Of a stretch of DNA of 64,000 nucleotides, positions 54,767-64,000 are shown in pieces. Made by a program: the position numbers and the translations under genes. How positions within the stretch are numbered: position 1 is the first letter of the stretch; each line of letters begins with the position of its first letter. Below the pieces are notes generated by a model. It was given only the letters and a program-made list of their open reading frames with translations. It did no database searches and had not been told where the DNA came from. Origin of the DNA: Dasania marina DSM 21967 (lineage in GTDB: Bacteria; Pseudomonadota; Gammaproteobacteria; Pseudomonadales; Dasaniaceae); the NCBI RefSeq assembly GCF_000373485.1, contig NZ_KB891585.1, positions 17,823-81,822 of the forward strand. The letters run 5' to 3'.

Positions 54767-56530
54767 ATGAAAGTAGGCAGAAAACTCTTCAAGCATGTTG
54801 CCGTAGCGGCTATGGCAACGGGGTTGTTGGTTAATACCGCGGCGGCCGAGCAAGCAGACTATGTGTTTAAAAATGCCAAAGTCTATACCCAAAATCAGGC
54901 TAAACCCTGGGCTGAGTCTGTGGCTGTACGCGGCAACAAAATTATTTATGTAGGCTCTAATCAAGGCGCTAGCGATATTATTAGCAAGGGCACCAAAGTT
55001 ATTGATGTGGCTGGCAAAATGATTATGCCGGGTTTTATTGATACCCATGCCCATCCGGTGATGGCTGCGGGTGGTTCGCATGCATTTGCCTTAGATTTAA
55101 ACGGCAGTGTTGAACAGTGGCTGGTCGAGATAGCAAGCTATGTCAAAACTCACCCCGATGTAAGTGCTTTTTATGGCATGGGCTTTTTAGCCGCCACCTT
55201 TGGACCAGAAGGTCCTAATAAGGATTTATTGGATAGTATCGTGTCAGATAAGCCCATATTAATTATGGATGAGGGCGGCCACAGTGCTTGGGTAAACAGC
55301 AAGGCTTTAGCGCTGGCGGGTATTAATAAAAACACCCCCGACCCTATACCAGGCACCCATTTTTACCAACGCGACGCGCAAGGTGAACCCACCGGTTGGA
55401 TGGTGGAGGGCATGGCTTTTATGCCCATGATAGCCGATTTGGGAATGATTACTGAGCAGTCCATTTTATCGGGTGCTGAGCAAGTATTTCCGATTTTTTC
55501 TCAGTTTGGTATTACTACAGTTTACGATGCAGGTTTTTCACAATTCGAACAACTGGCTTATGACAGCGTGGCTAAACTGGCCAAGGCCGATGCCATTCCT
55601 TTTCGTTTAGTGACCTCTAATATGATACAAAGCCCCAATCATGTGGCGGATGAGATCACTACCTTGCAGGGCTACCAACAAAAATATTCATCACCCTTAG
55701 TTGAGCCAAGGGTGATGAAAATTCACAATGATGGTACTAAAGAAGCCTCCACCGCCGGCCAGTTTGAAGATTATAATAATCAGCCAGGTAACAAAGGCAG
55801 TGTGTTGTTAGAGGGCAAAGTGCTACAAGATTTTGCCGAGGCTATCGATAAGGCTGGTTTTGATATACACATACACGCCATAGGTGATAGAGCTGTGGAT
55901 GAGGCGTTGGATGCTTTTGAAGTGCTGCGTAAACGTAATCCCAATAGCACTAATCGTTACTCCGTAGGCCACACCGAATTAGTACGCGATCAAGATTTAA
56001 AACGTTTTTCCGAGTTAAATGTGGTGGCGCAAACTACCCCATTTTGGTTTGCCACCGATGGTGAGTTTGAAATAGCTGCTATCGGCAAAGAGCGGGCGGA
56101 AAAGCTCTATAGGTTCCGTAAAATTATTGATACCGGTGGCAAGGTTACTTTCGGTAGTGATTTCCCGGTGACTGGTGAAGTGTTTGGTTTGTCCCCTTTA
56201 CCCAATATAGAAATGGGTATGACTAGAAAATACTATGGCGAAAAATCCATGCCTGTCACGCCACCAGTGAATGCCTTACTAACGCTGGAAGAAATGATTA
56301 GAGGTTATACTCTGGATGCGGCTTACCAACTGAATATGGAGACTAAAATAGGCTCTATAGAAGTAGGCAAGTTAGCAGACTTAATCGTCGTCAACAAAAA
56401 TCTGTTTGACATAGATGTTTACGATATACACAAAGCCAAAGTTGAAATGACAATGATGAATGGCAAAGTGGTTTTTGAACGTGGCGATGATGCCATAGCC
56501 TTTGAAAAAATAATGGGTTTTCCTCATTAG
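54767..56530 (+). CDS. Exported YtcJ-like amidohydrolase
   Basis: A 587-residue metal-dependent hydrolase of amidohydrolase family 3. The metal-binding HxH is in GFIDTHAHPV, further ligands in IHIHAIGDRAVDEALD, and the catalytic Asp is in FGSDFPVTGE. A signal peptide (about 1-28, KVGRKLFKHVAVAAMATGL, cleavage after AAA) sends it to the periplasm. The start is the ATG at 54767, since AAGGG lies 8 bp before it and the signal peptide begins there. Family members act on amides or cyclic ureas; the substrate here is unknown. It is first in an operon with a second, distant paralogue 24 bp behind. Confidence 0.88.
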   Translation: MKVGRKLFKHVAVAAMATGLLVNTAAAEQADYVFKNAKVYTQNQAKPWAESVAVRGNKIIYVGSNQGASDIISKGTKVIDVAGKMIMPGFIDTHAHPVMAAGGSHAFALDLNGSVEQWLVEIASYVKTHPDVSAFYGMGFLAATFGPEGPNKDLLDSIVSDKPILIMDEGGHSAWVNSKALALAGINKNTPDPIPGTHFYQRDAQGEPTGWMVEGMAFMPMIADLGMITEQSILSGAEQVFPIFSQFGITTVYDAGFSQFEQLAYDSVAKLAKADAIPFRLVTSNMIQSPNHVADEITTLQGYQQKYSSPLVEPRVMKIHNDGTKEASTAGQFEDYNNQPGNKGSVLLEGKVLQDFAEAIDKAGFDIHIHAIGDRAVDEALDAFEVLRKRNPNSTNRYSVGHTELVRDQDLKRFSELNVVAQTTPFWFATDGEFEIAAIGKERAEKLYRFRKIIDTGGKVTFGSDFPVTGEVFGLSPLPNIEMGMTRKYYGEKSMPVTPPVNALLTLEEMIRGYTLDAAYQLNMETKIGSIEVGKLADLIVVNKNLFDIDVYDIHKAKVEMTMMNGKVVFERGDDAIAFEKIMGFPH

Positions 56531-56554
56531 AGAAGACTAATAAAAAGGTCATTT

Positions 56555-58585
56555 ATGTTGAATATAAAAATAAAACAGTATTGTGCTGCTTTGCTGTCTG
56601 CGGCTCTATTAACCGCTTGCGATGCGAAAGAGGCTGGCACCACTACCAAAGCGGAACACGTTTTTTCAAATGCCTTTATTTACACCGCTGACCAATATGC
56701 GTCGGTGGTGGATACTATGGCCATCGCCGATGGCCGTATTATTTATACAGGCTCTAAGCAGGGCGTGGCTGAATTGATTGGCGATAACACCCAGCAGCAT
56801 GACTTGGCTGGTAAAATGCTACTGCCGGGTTTTCACGATGTACATATACATGCCTTGGATATCGTAGAACGTGAGGCCTGCGACTTTAACAGTGAGGCTA
56901 TGTCACTGGATAGCATGGTGGCTTTTTTACGTAGTTGTATACAACGTTACCAAATTGCAGAGGGGCAATGGTTGGATGTGGCCTTGTGGAACTTTTATAA
57001 AGGCAATGAACCCAGCCAACAATACCCTACATTACGCGCGGCATTAGATGCCGTATCGGCGAAGCATCCTATCGTATTGCGCGGCAATGATGGCCATCAC
57101 TATGCGGTGAATAGTGTAGCATTGGCTAGGGCTGAAAATCAGCGGGGTGCAGTTGTAGGTATTAATAAACAAAGCCTAGTGACAGATTTTCATCTCTATA
57201 AAGAACTTGTTGCGGTAGATGCCGGTGGTGAGCCTAGTGGCGGGTTGACTGAATCTGCTGTGGCTTTAGTGCAGTCACCTAGCTCTATTCAGTATGAAAA
57301 CCCAGAAAAATTTATGCCACAAGTTGCGCAAAAATTAGCGCAGTCGGGTATTACTTCTATTATGGATGCGCTATTGGAACCGCGCTTCTTAAGTGCCTTT
57401 AAGTGGTTGGAAGATAGTGGCAATATGACTTTTCGCTTACAGGCGGCGATAAAAAAATATTACGATTATCCCAGAATTGAACAACGCTTAAGCATTGCTG
57501 ACATACCTGCTACCGTAGCCGGCTTTAAAGTGGTGCGTGATGAATATGCTAAAACACAATACATACGTGCTGATGCGGCAAAAATTTTGGTAGATGGTGT
57601 TATAGAGGGTAACCCCTATGCCTTTCCTCCTACGCTGCCCAATGCTGCCATGCTACAGGATTATCAACAGCCCATTTTTAGTGTCGATGATAAAACGGGA
57701 ACAGCTCGGCTAACAGGCTATGTGGATTTTAACAGTGAAGCCTGCAAACAAGTGAAAGCAGCGCCTATGCGTTTTGAGACTAGGAATGTTGTTAAGGCTT
57801 TCACTGCGCGCCATGGCTTTCACCCTATGCAATGCATTACCAATAATGGGGTTTTTGAAACTGCTCCAGAATTTGTTAAAGCTTATGCCTTGGAGCTAGA
57901 TAAACAGGGCTTTACAATTCACGCCCATGCTATAGGCGATGCCGCAGTAAGAGCCTCTGTTGATGCTATAGAGCATGCCCGCAAAGTGAATGGTAATAAT
58001 AATTTGCCACATGCTATCGCGCATGCGCAAGTGGTACATCCTGATGATCAAAAGCGTATAGGTGATTTAGGGATTTACATGGCCTTTACCCATGCTTGGT
58101 CTAACGCTGACCCAGAATACCAGCTAATGGTGGAGTCTTTCATTGATCGCTTAAGTAGTGGGGCGCAATTATTTAATAGTAATAATTACTATTCGGCTAA
58201 TGTTTACCCAGCTAATAGCTTACAAAAACTAGGTGCGGTAATTACTGCCGGTAGTGATGCGCCAGTAGATACCCGTGATCCGCGTCCTTTTGTGAATATA
58301 GAGCAAGCGATTACCCGTAGTTACGATGAGGTTGAATCCCCTAAAGTGCTTAATGCTAGTGAGGCCTTAGATATACATTCTATCTTACGCGCCTACACTA
58401 TTAATGGCGCCAGAGCGATGAGCCAGGCTGACATGTTAGGCTCTATAGAAGTGGGTAAAAAAGCCGATTTTATTATTATTAGCCAAAATATAGTGGCGCT
58501 GGCCGAGCAAGGTAAAGCCAACGAAATAAGCGATACACAAGTATTAAGTACTTGGTTTGATGGCCGCTTAGTTTACACGCGCTAA
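56555..58585 (+). CDS. YtcJ-like amidohydrolase lipoprotein
   Basis: A 676-residue paralogue of the preceding gene, longer by about 90 residues. It carries a lipoprotein signal with lipobox LLTACD (Cys22), so it is membrane-anchored. The metal site HxH is in PGFHDVHIHALD; other ligands are in FTIHAHAIGDAAVRASVDA and AGSDAPVDTRDP. The two enzymes share a fold but are clearly diverged. Both are exported, which suggests a substrate broken down outside the cytoplasm, perhaps in two steps. Confidence 0.88.
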   Translation: MLNIKIKQYCAALLSAALLTACDAKEAGTTTKAEHVFSNAFIYTADQYASVVDTMAIADGRIIYTGSKQGVAELIGDNTQQHDLAGKMLLPGFHDVHIHALDIVEREACDFNSEAMSLDSMVAFLRSCIQRYQIAEGQWLDVALWNFYKGNEPSQQYPTLRAALDAVSAKHPIVLRGNDGHHYAVNSVALARAENQRGAVVGINKQSLVTDFHLYKELVAVDAGGEPSGGLTESAVALVQSPSSIQYENPEKFMPQVAQKLAQSGITSIMDALLEPRFLSAFKWLEDSGNMTFRLQAAIKKYYDYPRIEQRLSIADIPATVAGFKVVRDEYAKTQYIRADAAKILVDGVIEGNPYAFPPTLPNAAMLQDYQQPIFSVDDKTGTARLTGYVDFNSEACKQVKAAPMRFETRNVVKAFTARHGFHPMQCITNNGVFETAPEFVKAYALELDKQGFTIHAHAIGDAAVRASVDAIEHARKVNGNNNLPHAIAHAQVVHPDDQKRIGDLGIYMAFTHAWSNADPEYQLMVESFIDRLSSGAQLFNSNNYYSANVYPANSLQKLGAVITAGSDAPVDTRDPRPFVNIEQAITRSYDEVESPKVLNASEALDIHSILRAYTINGARAMSQADMLGSIEVGKKADFIIISQNIVALAEQGKANEISDTQVLSTWFDGRLVYTR

Positions 58586-58613
58586 GTATGCGTGGCGTAG
58601 CATTAAACTAATC

Positions 58614-58647
58614 ACTGTAGACTGTAGACTGTAGACTGTAGACTGTA
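58614..58647. repeat. Heptanucleotide tandem repeat (ACTGTAG)
   Basis: 4.9 perfect head-to-tail copies of ACTGTAG in the short gap between the convergent amidohydrolase and sensor kinase genes. Since 7 is not a multiple of 3, gain or loss of copies would shift a frame, but here it is outside both genes. Confidence 0.95.
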
Positions 58648-58652
58648 AATTA

Positions 58653-59990
58653 TTAACTGTTTTCAACAGGCCAGGTTACAGAAAATTTTGCTCCCCCTAA
58701 GGGCGAAACCCCAACATGGATGTTACCTTCTGTTTTTCGAATAATCTCTAGTACTATGGCAAGGCCAAGGCCGCTGCCGCCGGTTTGTCGGCTGCGGCTG
58801 CTGTCCACTCTATAAAATGGCTGAAAAACATTTGCTCTTTCTTGCTCGGCGATGCCGGGGCCATCATCTTCTATGGTGAGTAGGTAATTGCTCGCGGTTT
58901 TTTCTGTGCTTATGTGTATCTGTTGTTTGGCATATTTACAGGCGTTATTTATAATATTGGCGCAAGCGGTTTCTATCAGGCTGTTATTGGCATGTAGCAC
59001 GATATCGTGGTGGCAGTGCAGCTGTATGCGCGTGTCCTCTTGTTGTTCGATTAGGTCGTGTAATACGTTCTGTAGTGATATTTGTTTTTGTTCGGTGAGA
59101 TTGTTTTGCAAATAGGCCTTAGATAACTGCAGTACATTAGTGGTTAAGTGATCCAGGTCGTTAAGGGCTTTATCCATTTCGAAGCCCATCACTTTAATAG
59201 TTTCTTGCTCATTGCTGTTGTTTAAAATATCTAAAGCCAATCGTAGCCGCGTAATAGGGCTGCGTAATTCATGGCTGATGGCACCGTTAAAAATTTGTTG
59301 CTTTATTTCATCGTCCTGTAATTTGGCTGACATGGTGTTGATGTCATTAGAGAGTAATTGAAAAGCATCTACCGAGGTGACTGGCGCTTTGGTTTTGTAA
59401 TGACCGGCGGCTATAGATTGTACCGATTTGCTTAGTGATTGTAGGTAGCGATATAAATAGTGAGTAATAAGGTAAACCAGTGTTGCCGTAATAATAAATA
59501 TCATAGCAAAACCTATAAAATAGCTAGCTTTAAAGTAAAAGTCATAGGCATCGTGAAACTGTATGAGTAAGGCTTGCTGGCTATTAGCTTCATCAGATTC
59601 AAGCTCTAGGCGCTCTATTATAGGCTTGAGTGGTACCGCTAGCTCGGCGGTATCGAGAAAGCGGCTGATAGATAAAGATAAAAATCGGCTTTCGGTAAGC
59701 GGGCTCACCGGTATCAGTCTGTCATCGGTAATATTAACAATCTCTATATGCTTAATATTATAAAAATTAACTTCAGAGCGCTCTTTCCACCATTGCATTA
59801 ATTCATGCAAATCGGTATTACTGTTTTTATGTTCTCTTAATAAGGATTCAGCCAGTGTTTCGGCGTAATAAGTGGTTTCTTTGGCGAATTGGCTTTTGTA
59901 AGTGGTGTTGAGAAGTAACTGATTTAAAAAGGTATTCAGTAAAAAACAACCAATAATAAGAATATAGAGACGTACAAAGAGGCCTTTCAA
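58653..59990 (-). CDS. Sensor histidine kinase
   Basis: A 445-residue kinase: membrane helix near 5-25, periplasmic sensor domain, second helix near 158-180, HAMP, then HisKA with the phospho-acceptor His in GAISHELRSPITRLRLAL and a HATPase domain with NIINNACKYA, DDGPGIA and GGSGLGLAIV. It is encoded 31 bp after its response regulator. The nearby TonB receptor and amidohydrolases suggest it senses a related compound (inference). Confidence 0.94.
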   Translation of the reverse strand: MKGLFVRLYILIIGCFLLNTFLNQLLLNTTYKSQFAKETTYYAETLAESLLREHKNSNTDLHELMQWWKERSEVNFYNIKHIEIVNITDDRLIPVSPLTESRFLSLSISRFLDTAELAVPLKPIIERLELESDEANSQQALLIQFHDAYDFYFKASYFIGFAMIFIITATLVYLITHYLYRYLQSLSKSVQSIAAGHYKTKAPVTSVDAFQLLSNDINTMSAKLQDDEIKQQIFNGAISHELRSPITRLRLALDILNNSNEQETIKVMGFEMDKALNDLDHLTTNVLQLSKAYLQNNLTEQKQISLQNVLHDLIEQQEDTRIQLHCHHDIVLHANNSLIETACANIINNACKYAKQQIHISTEKTASNYLLTIEDDGPGIAEQERANVFQPFYRVDSSRSRQTGGSGLGLAIVLEIIRKTEGNIHVGVSPLGGAKFSVTWPVENS

Positions 59991-60021
59991 GAGACTTTCT
60001 CCAAGTTGATGTTAGCGGTAA

Positions 60022-60720
60022 TTATTTGAGAAGAATGTAACCTTTGTGGCGCAAGGTTTTTATGTATTCGTTTTCGGGGTTGTTTTTTTGCAGGGCTTTT
60101 CGTAGCACGGACACCCGCATATCTATGGATCTGTCTATACCGTCATAAGGCTTGCCGCGTAGCATCAGAAACAAATCATCGCGTTTAACGGTTTCTCCAG
60201 CCTGTAATGCCAGTAACCAGAGTAATTCAAATTCTGAGTCGCTAAGGGTCACGGCGCTTTCACCGCGTAATACCGTGCGGTTGTCTTTGCTAATCACCAA
60301 GTCTTGTACTTGCACCGTGGTTTTGGGTGGTTCTGCGTTGAGCCGCCTAAGTAGCGCGTTAATATGGGCCAATAATACATGCGGCCTAACCGGTTTTGTT
60401 AGATAGTCATCTATGCCTGAATTTAATGCCATGGTTTCATTGAGGTCATCATCCTGCGCGGTAAGCATGAGTATACCTTTTTGGTAAAAAGGTCTGACCT
60501 CCCGGCAGATTTCTATGCCGTCTTTTCCCGGCAGCAACATGTCCAGTATGACAACCTCAGGCATGGTTTTTTTTATCTTCTCGGCGGCGTCATAGCCATT
60601 ATCACAGTGCTCTACATGAAAACCTTCGCTCACTAGAAAACGCTCTAGCAGTTTGGCTATATGAAGGTCGTCCTCGACAATTAGCAGTTTTGTTTTGCTG
60701 TGTTCGTTGTTATCGGTCAT
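60022..60720 (-). CDS. OmpR-family response regulator
   Basis: A 232-residue regulator with a receiver domain (about 11-125, phospho-acceptor Asp in VVILDMLLPG, switch Lys in YLTKPVRP) and an OmpR/PhoB winged helix (about 140-232, ending TLRHKGYILLK). The start MTDNNE is chosen; the frame opens 11 codons earlier, and no ribosome site decides it. First gene of the two-component operon. Confidence 0.93.
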   Translation of the reverse strand: MTDNNEHSKTKLLIVEDDLHIAKLLERFLVSEGFHVEHCDNGYDAAEKIKKTMPEVVILDMLLPGKDGIEICREVRPFYQKGILMLTAQDDDLNETMALNSGIDDYLTKPVRPHVLLAHINALLRRLNAEPPKTTVQVQDLVISKDNRTVLRGESAVTLSDSEFELLWLLALQAGETVKRDDLFLMLRGKPYDGIDRSIDMRVSVLRKALQKNNPENEYIKTLRHKGYILLK

Positions 60721-60923
60721 TGCTATACATTCATTTGATAGGCGATGGCCCATAGCATAGTTGAATATGCTCTTTGGGGGTATATGTGCTGCGCTTGTTT
60801 ATTTCTGCCAGCTTACATAGGCTGACAAAATGATACTGCTGTTGACAGTGTGGCGAACGATTTTAGGTTTTAATGCTAGCTCAAATATCGAACAGCCTAA
60901 CTATAATAATCCGGTATATTACA

Positions 60924-63229
60924 ATGATGAAAAATCACTCTTGCTCGCAGACTCTCATTAAAAAACCTTTAGTTAACGCTATACAGCTAATCGCCTTGGC
61001 GTCGGCGGCTAGCTTATCATCTTTTAGTATGGCGGCCCCTATGGCCTTAGAAGAGGTGGTGGTAACCGCCACTAAGCGTTCTGAATCCATACAAGACGTG
61101 CCTCTGGCAATTAATGCCATCTCTGGCGATTTTGCCCGAGAGGTCAATCTTAACGATGTTAAAGATATGATTAAGTTTAGCCCTGGCCTTAGCGGTAATA
61201 GTCAGGATAGCTTTTTAGATACTATTTCCGTGCGGGGCATAGTGTCTAATGATTTTGGTAATGGCGGTGACCCTTCTATAGGCATGTACAAAAATGGTAA
61301 CTATCAAGGCAGAAATGGCAGTGCCGTTAGCAGCTTATTTGATATCGATAGGATAGAGGTTTTACGTGGGCCGCAAGGGTTTTTATTTGGCCGTAACGCT
61401 ATTTCTGGCGCTATTAGCGTACATGCCACTAAGGCTAGCCTAGAAGGTCAAGAAGGTTATGTAGAGTTGGATGCCGGTGATCGGGATATTTTTGTAGCCG
61501 AAGGTGCGGTCAATATTCCGGTAAGTGATAACTTTGCTCTGCGTGTGGCGGGCTATCACTCTGAAGAAGAGGGCTGGGTAGATCACTTACCCAGTGGCGA
61601 CAAATTATTAGGCCATAATAAAGACGCCGCCCGTATTTCGGCAAAATTTGTTACCGAAAAAATGGATGCCAATCTCTATGTTGAATATGAAGACAGAAAG
61701 CAAGGTGGCACGGTTTATGTGGCGAAAGAAGATCAGGCCTATCAATCCTTAATGCCTTACTAGCTAATGGCGGCCTGCCTACGCTAGCGGCTAGGGGCAA
61801 GCATGGTGAGGATGTTAGCGATTTAGATTTAAACGGCACGGGCCAAGGTATATACGACGGTGGTAATGTCTTAAGCGTGGGCCTACAAATCGATTACGAT
61901 CTTGATGAGATGGTGTTGAGCTCAATTACCGGTTATAAATCACATCACTATGCTTATGCCGAAGATTATGACGGCACCAGTGCCGAGTTATTTTGGTATG
62001 GCCAAGATCAAGAGGGAGACTATATAGAGCAGGAATTTAGGCTGACCTCGAATAGCGATGGCGCGCTAAGCTGGTATGCCGGTGTATCCTATTATGAGGA
62101 AAACATTGATACGGTTTTTACTGGTAATCAGTCCGAAGAAATCTACTGTAATATTTACTGGGGCGGCAGCTGTGCCTATGCCGTCTATATCGATAATACG
62201 TATTACGGTTCTTCTTATTTTGATTCGGCTGGCGGTTTTTCCCCTGCAAGCAGCGGCTTGATAGAAGATAAAAATAGAACCGTAGGCAAGTACCAAGGCT
62301 ATGCCGGCTATGTCGATTTAAGCTATCAGTTTACTGAGAGTGTGAGTGTTAGCACGGGCCTGCGCTATACCTATGATGAAAAAGAGATGTCACAGCAGTC
62401 TCTGCCTGCCGAATCTGTTTTTAATGGCGGTGTGCAGGCGCCGATTACCAATGGTGTGTTATCAGACAAGGCCGATTGGGATGAAGTGACCTGGCGTGTG
62501 GCCATTAATTACCAGCCCAATGATGACACCTTGTTGTATTTCAGCACCACCACAGGTTCAAAGTCGGGTGGTTTTAATAGCTTTAGTTTAACGCCGGCCG
62601 GCGATAAGCCTGCCGCCTTTGATGAGGAATCGATGATTTCTTACGAGTTGGGCTACAAAGGTACCGTGTTAGAGGGCCGTGCGCAGTTAACCGCCAATGC
62701 CTTCTATTATGATTATACCGATCAACAGCTGACTTTTGCCTATCCCGACAGCCCCAATATTACCCGGGTAGGTAATATAGGCCAAGTCGATGGTTATGGT
62801 TTTGAAGGCACGGCTCAGGCGGTACTCACCGATACGCTACGTTTTATGATGGGTATCTCTTGGTTTGATAGTGAGGTGAATGAGGTAGAAAACTTTTGTG
62901 AAAACCTCGATGTTTGTGAAGGCGAGCCGCAGGTAGGTGCGCCAGAGTGGACGTATTTTGCCAGCTTAAATACCGCCATCCCGGTGACCGGTGGCGAGTG
63001 GTTTGGCAGCCTCAGTTATAGTTGGGAAGACAAGCGTGCTACCAGCTTAAATCCTAATCTATCAACGAATGTTAGGGGCCCCCGCGAGGCGCAGTTGTCG
63101 GCTGGCTATCGCTCTGAAGAGCAATGGACAGTGTCTGTTTATGTTGAAAACCTAACCGATGAAAAGTATTACGACGGTGGTATCAGTAATGCGGCGGCGG
63201 ACGGAGAGCCTGTAAATATTTCTGTGTAA
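60924..63229 (+). pseudogene. TonB-dependent receptor, frameshifted and 3'-truncated
   Basis: The N-terminus has a signal peptide, a TonB box (ALEEVVVTATKR), a plug domain (VPLAINAISGDFAREVNLND, IEVLRGPQGFLFGRNAISG) and the first strands. The frame stops at 61763, but the next frame is open from before that point (ALLANGGLPTLAARG) and continues the barrel to 63229. One lost base between about 61740 and 61756 explains the break. The last strand and C-terminal aromatic residue of such receptors are missing: the frame ends GEPVNISV, 10 bp from the stop codon of an IS256-family transposase gene that reads inwards, so the insertion most likely removed the 3' end. Siderophore or other nutrient uptake would be the lost role. 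Confidence 0.85.
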
Positions 63230-63238
63230 CTGTCTGGG

Positions 63239-64000
63239 TTAAATATAATCCGTTAAACGGCCTTCGAATTCAATGATAAATCGGTTCAAGGCCGGTTTCC
63301 AATTCCTTATCGGCATCGTCCATTTTTTTGAAGCTTCCTGTATCGCCAAGTAAACAACTTTTTTGGCCGAGTCGTCACTAGGGAATAGCTTGCGCTTTTT
63401 CACGGCCTTACGAATCACGCTATTGAGTGATTCGATGGCGTTGGTCGTATAGATCGCTTTGCGTATGTCCTGAGGATACGCAAACAGGGTATTGAGGTTA
63501 TGCCAGTGGGCATGCCATGATTTGCTTATCTGCGGATACTTATCGTCCCAGCGCTCGGCAAATTGCGCTAACGCTTGCAGGGCTTCCTCTTCAGTTGCTG
63601 ATTTATAAATCCGTTTTAAATCTGCCGCTACGGCCTTGTAATCTTTCCAAGGTACAAACTTCATGGCGTTACGCACCATGTGCACAATGCAGAGCTGTAT
63701 TTGGGTATCAGGGTAGACAGCATTAATGGCATCGGGAAATCCTTTGAGGCCGTCAACACAGGCGATTAAAATGTCTTTTACGCCGCGATTTTGCAGTTCA
63801 GTCAGCACGTTAAGCCAAAACTTAGCGCCTTCATTCTCTGATATCCACAAGCCTAATAGCTCTTTATGGCCTTCTATATTTACGCCTAACGCCAAGTATA
63901 TCGCTTTATTGATAACCTGTTTATCCTGCCTAATTTTAAGCACAATGCAGTCGAGATAGACGATGGGATAGATGGCATCCAGCGGCCGCGCTTGCCACTC
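63239..64000 (-). mobile_element. IS256-family (mutator) transposase, partial
   Basis: The frame runs to the right edge and continues beyond it: upstream of the GTG at 63943 it is still open (PLDAIYPIVYLDCIVLKIRQ). Mutator-type DDE residues are visible: Asp in VYLDCIV, Asp in ACVDGLKGF, and Glu in TTNAIESLNSVIRKA; CIVHMVRNAMKFV is typical of the family. The C-terminus (WKPALNRFIIEFEGRL) is complete. The element's end is close to 63230, but the other inverted repeat is outside the window, so its exact borders cannot be fixed. Confidence 0.93.

Overview
The window is a chromosome segment of a moderate-GC Gram-negative bacterium, most likely a marine gammaproteobacterium of the Pseudomonadales/Cellvibrionales type. 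The main evidence is the gene order lysR|leuC-leuD-leuB-asd-fimV-truA-trpF-trpB-trpA-accD-folC-SPOR-cvpA-purF-metZ (about 1.7-20.7 kb), which follows the core order known from Pseudomonas. FimV, a PEP-CTERM-like protein, TonB and RND systems, SlyX and a RAYT transposase fit this. No rRNA, tRNA or CRISPR array was seen.

Region 1 (1-24.7 kb) is mostly housekeeping. It opens with the end of a tandem Ser/Thr kinase gene whose second kinase domain looks catalytically dead. Next comes a LysR regulator divergent from leuCDB, with a dyad operator candidate between them. The biosynthetic block makes leucine, aspartate-family amino acids, tryptophan, malonyl-CoA, folate, purines and methionine, and also encodes FimV, TruA, a SPOR protein and CvpA. 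A MoxR ATPase / DUF58 / transglutaminase trio closes the region.

Region 2 (24.7-30 kb) is accessory and decayed. It holds a NYN-LOTUS gene interrupted by an amber codon, a 131-bp direct repeat, a RAYT transposase flanked by REP-like motifs in opposite orientation, a PEP-CTERM-like protein, a small helical protein and about 1 kb with only gene remnants.

Region 3 (30-46 kb) holds single genes and small operons: an acylating aldehyde dehydrogenase, a zinc ribbon protein, and a spondin-domain / ECF sigma / NrsF-like anti-sigma operon with its own ECF-type promoter. These are followed by a PAP2 phosphatase, a glycosyltransferase, an AraC regulator, an acyl-CoA dehydrogenase, a sorbosone-dehydrogenase-like cytochrome c, Tag glycosylase and an RND efflux pair.

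Region 4 (46-54 kb) is signalling and general metabolism: YciH, SlyX, a CheX-like protein with a diguanylate cyclase, a membrane-anchored cold-shock protein, a PP2C phosphatase, a chemoreceptor, FolD and RidA.

Region 5 (54-64 kb) looks like a substrate-use island. A TetR regulator is divergent from two exported YtcJ-like amidohydrolases, followed by a two-component system and a TonB-dependent receptor gene. The receptor gene is frameshifted and has lost its 3' end next to an IS256-family transposase running off the window.

Several genes are broken by single-base events (NYN amber, NrsF T7 frameshift, spondin signal-peptide frameshift, TonB receptor frameshift). Either this strain carries an unusual number of fresh lesions or the assembly has point errors. 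The best candidate for an undescribed system is the ECF-NrsF-spondin operon with its matching promoter.
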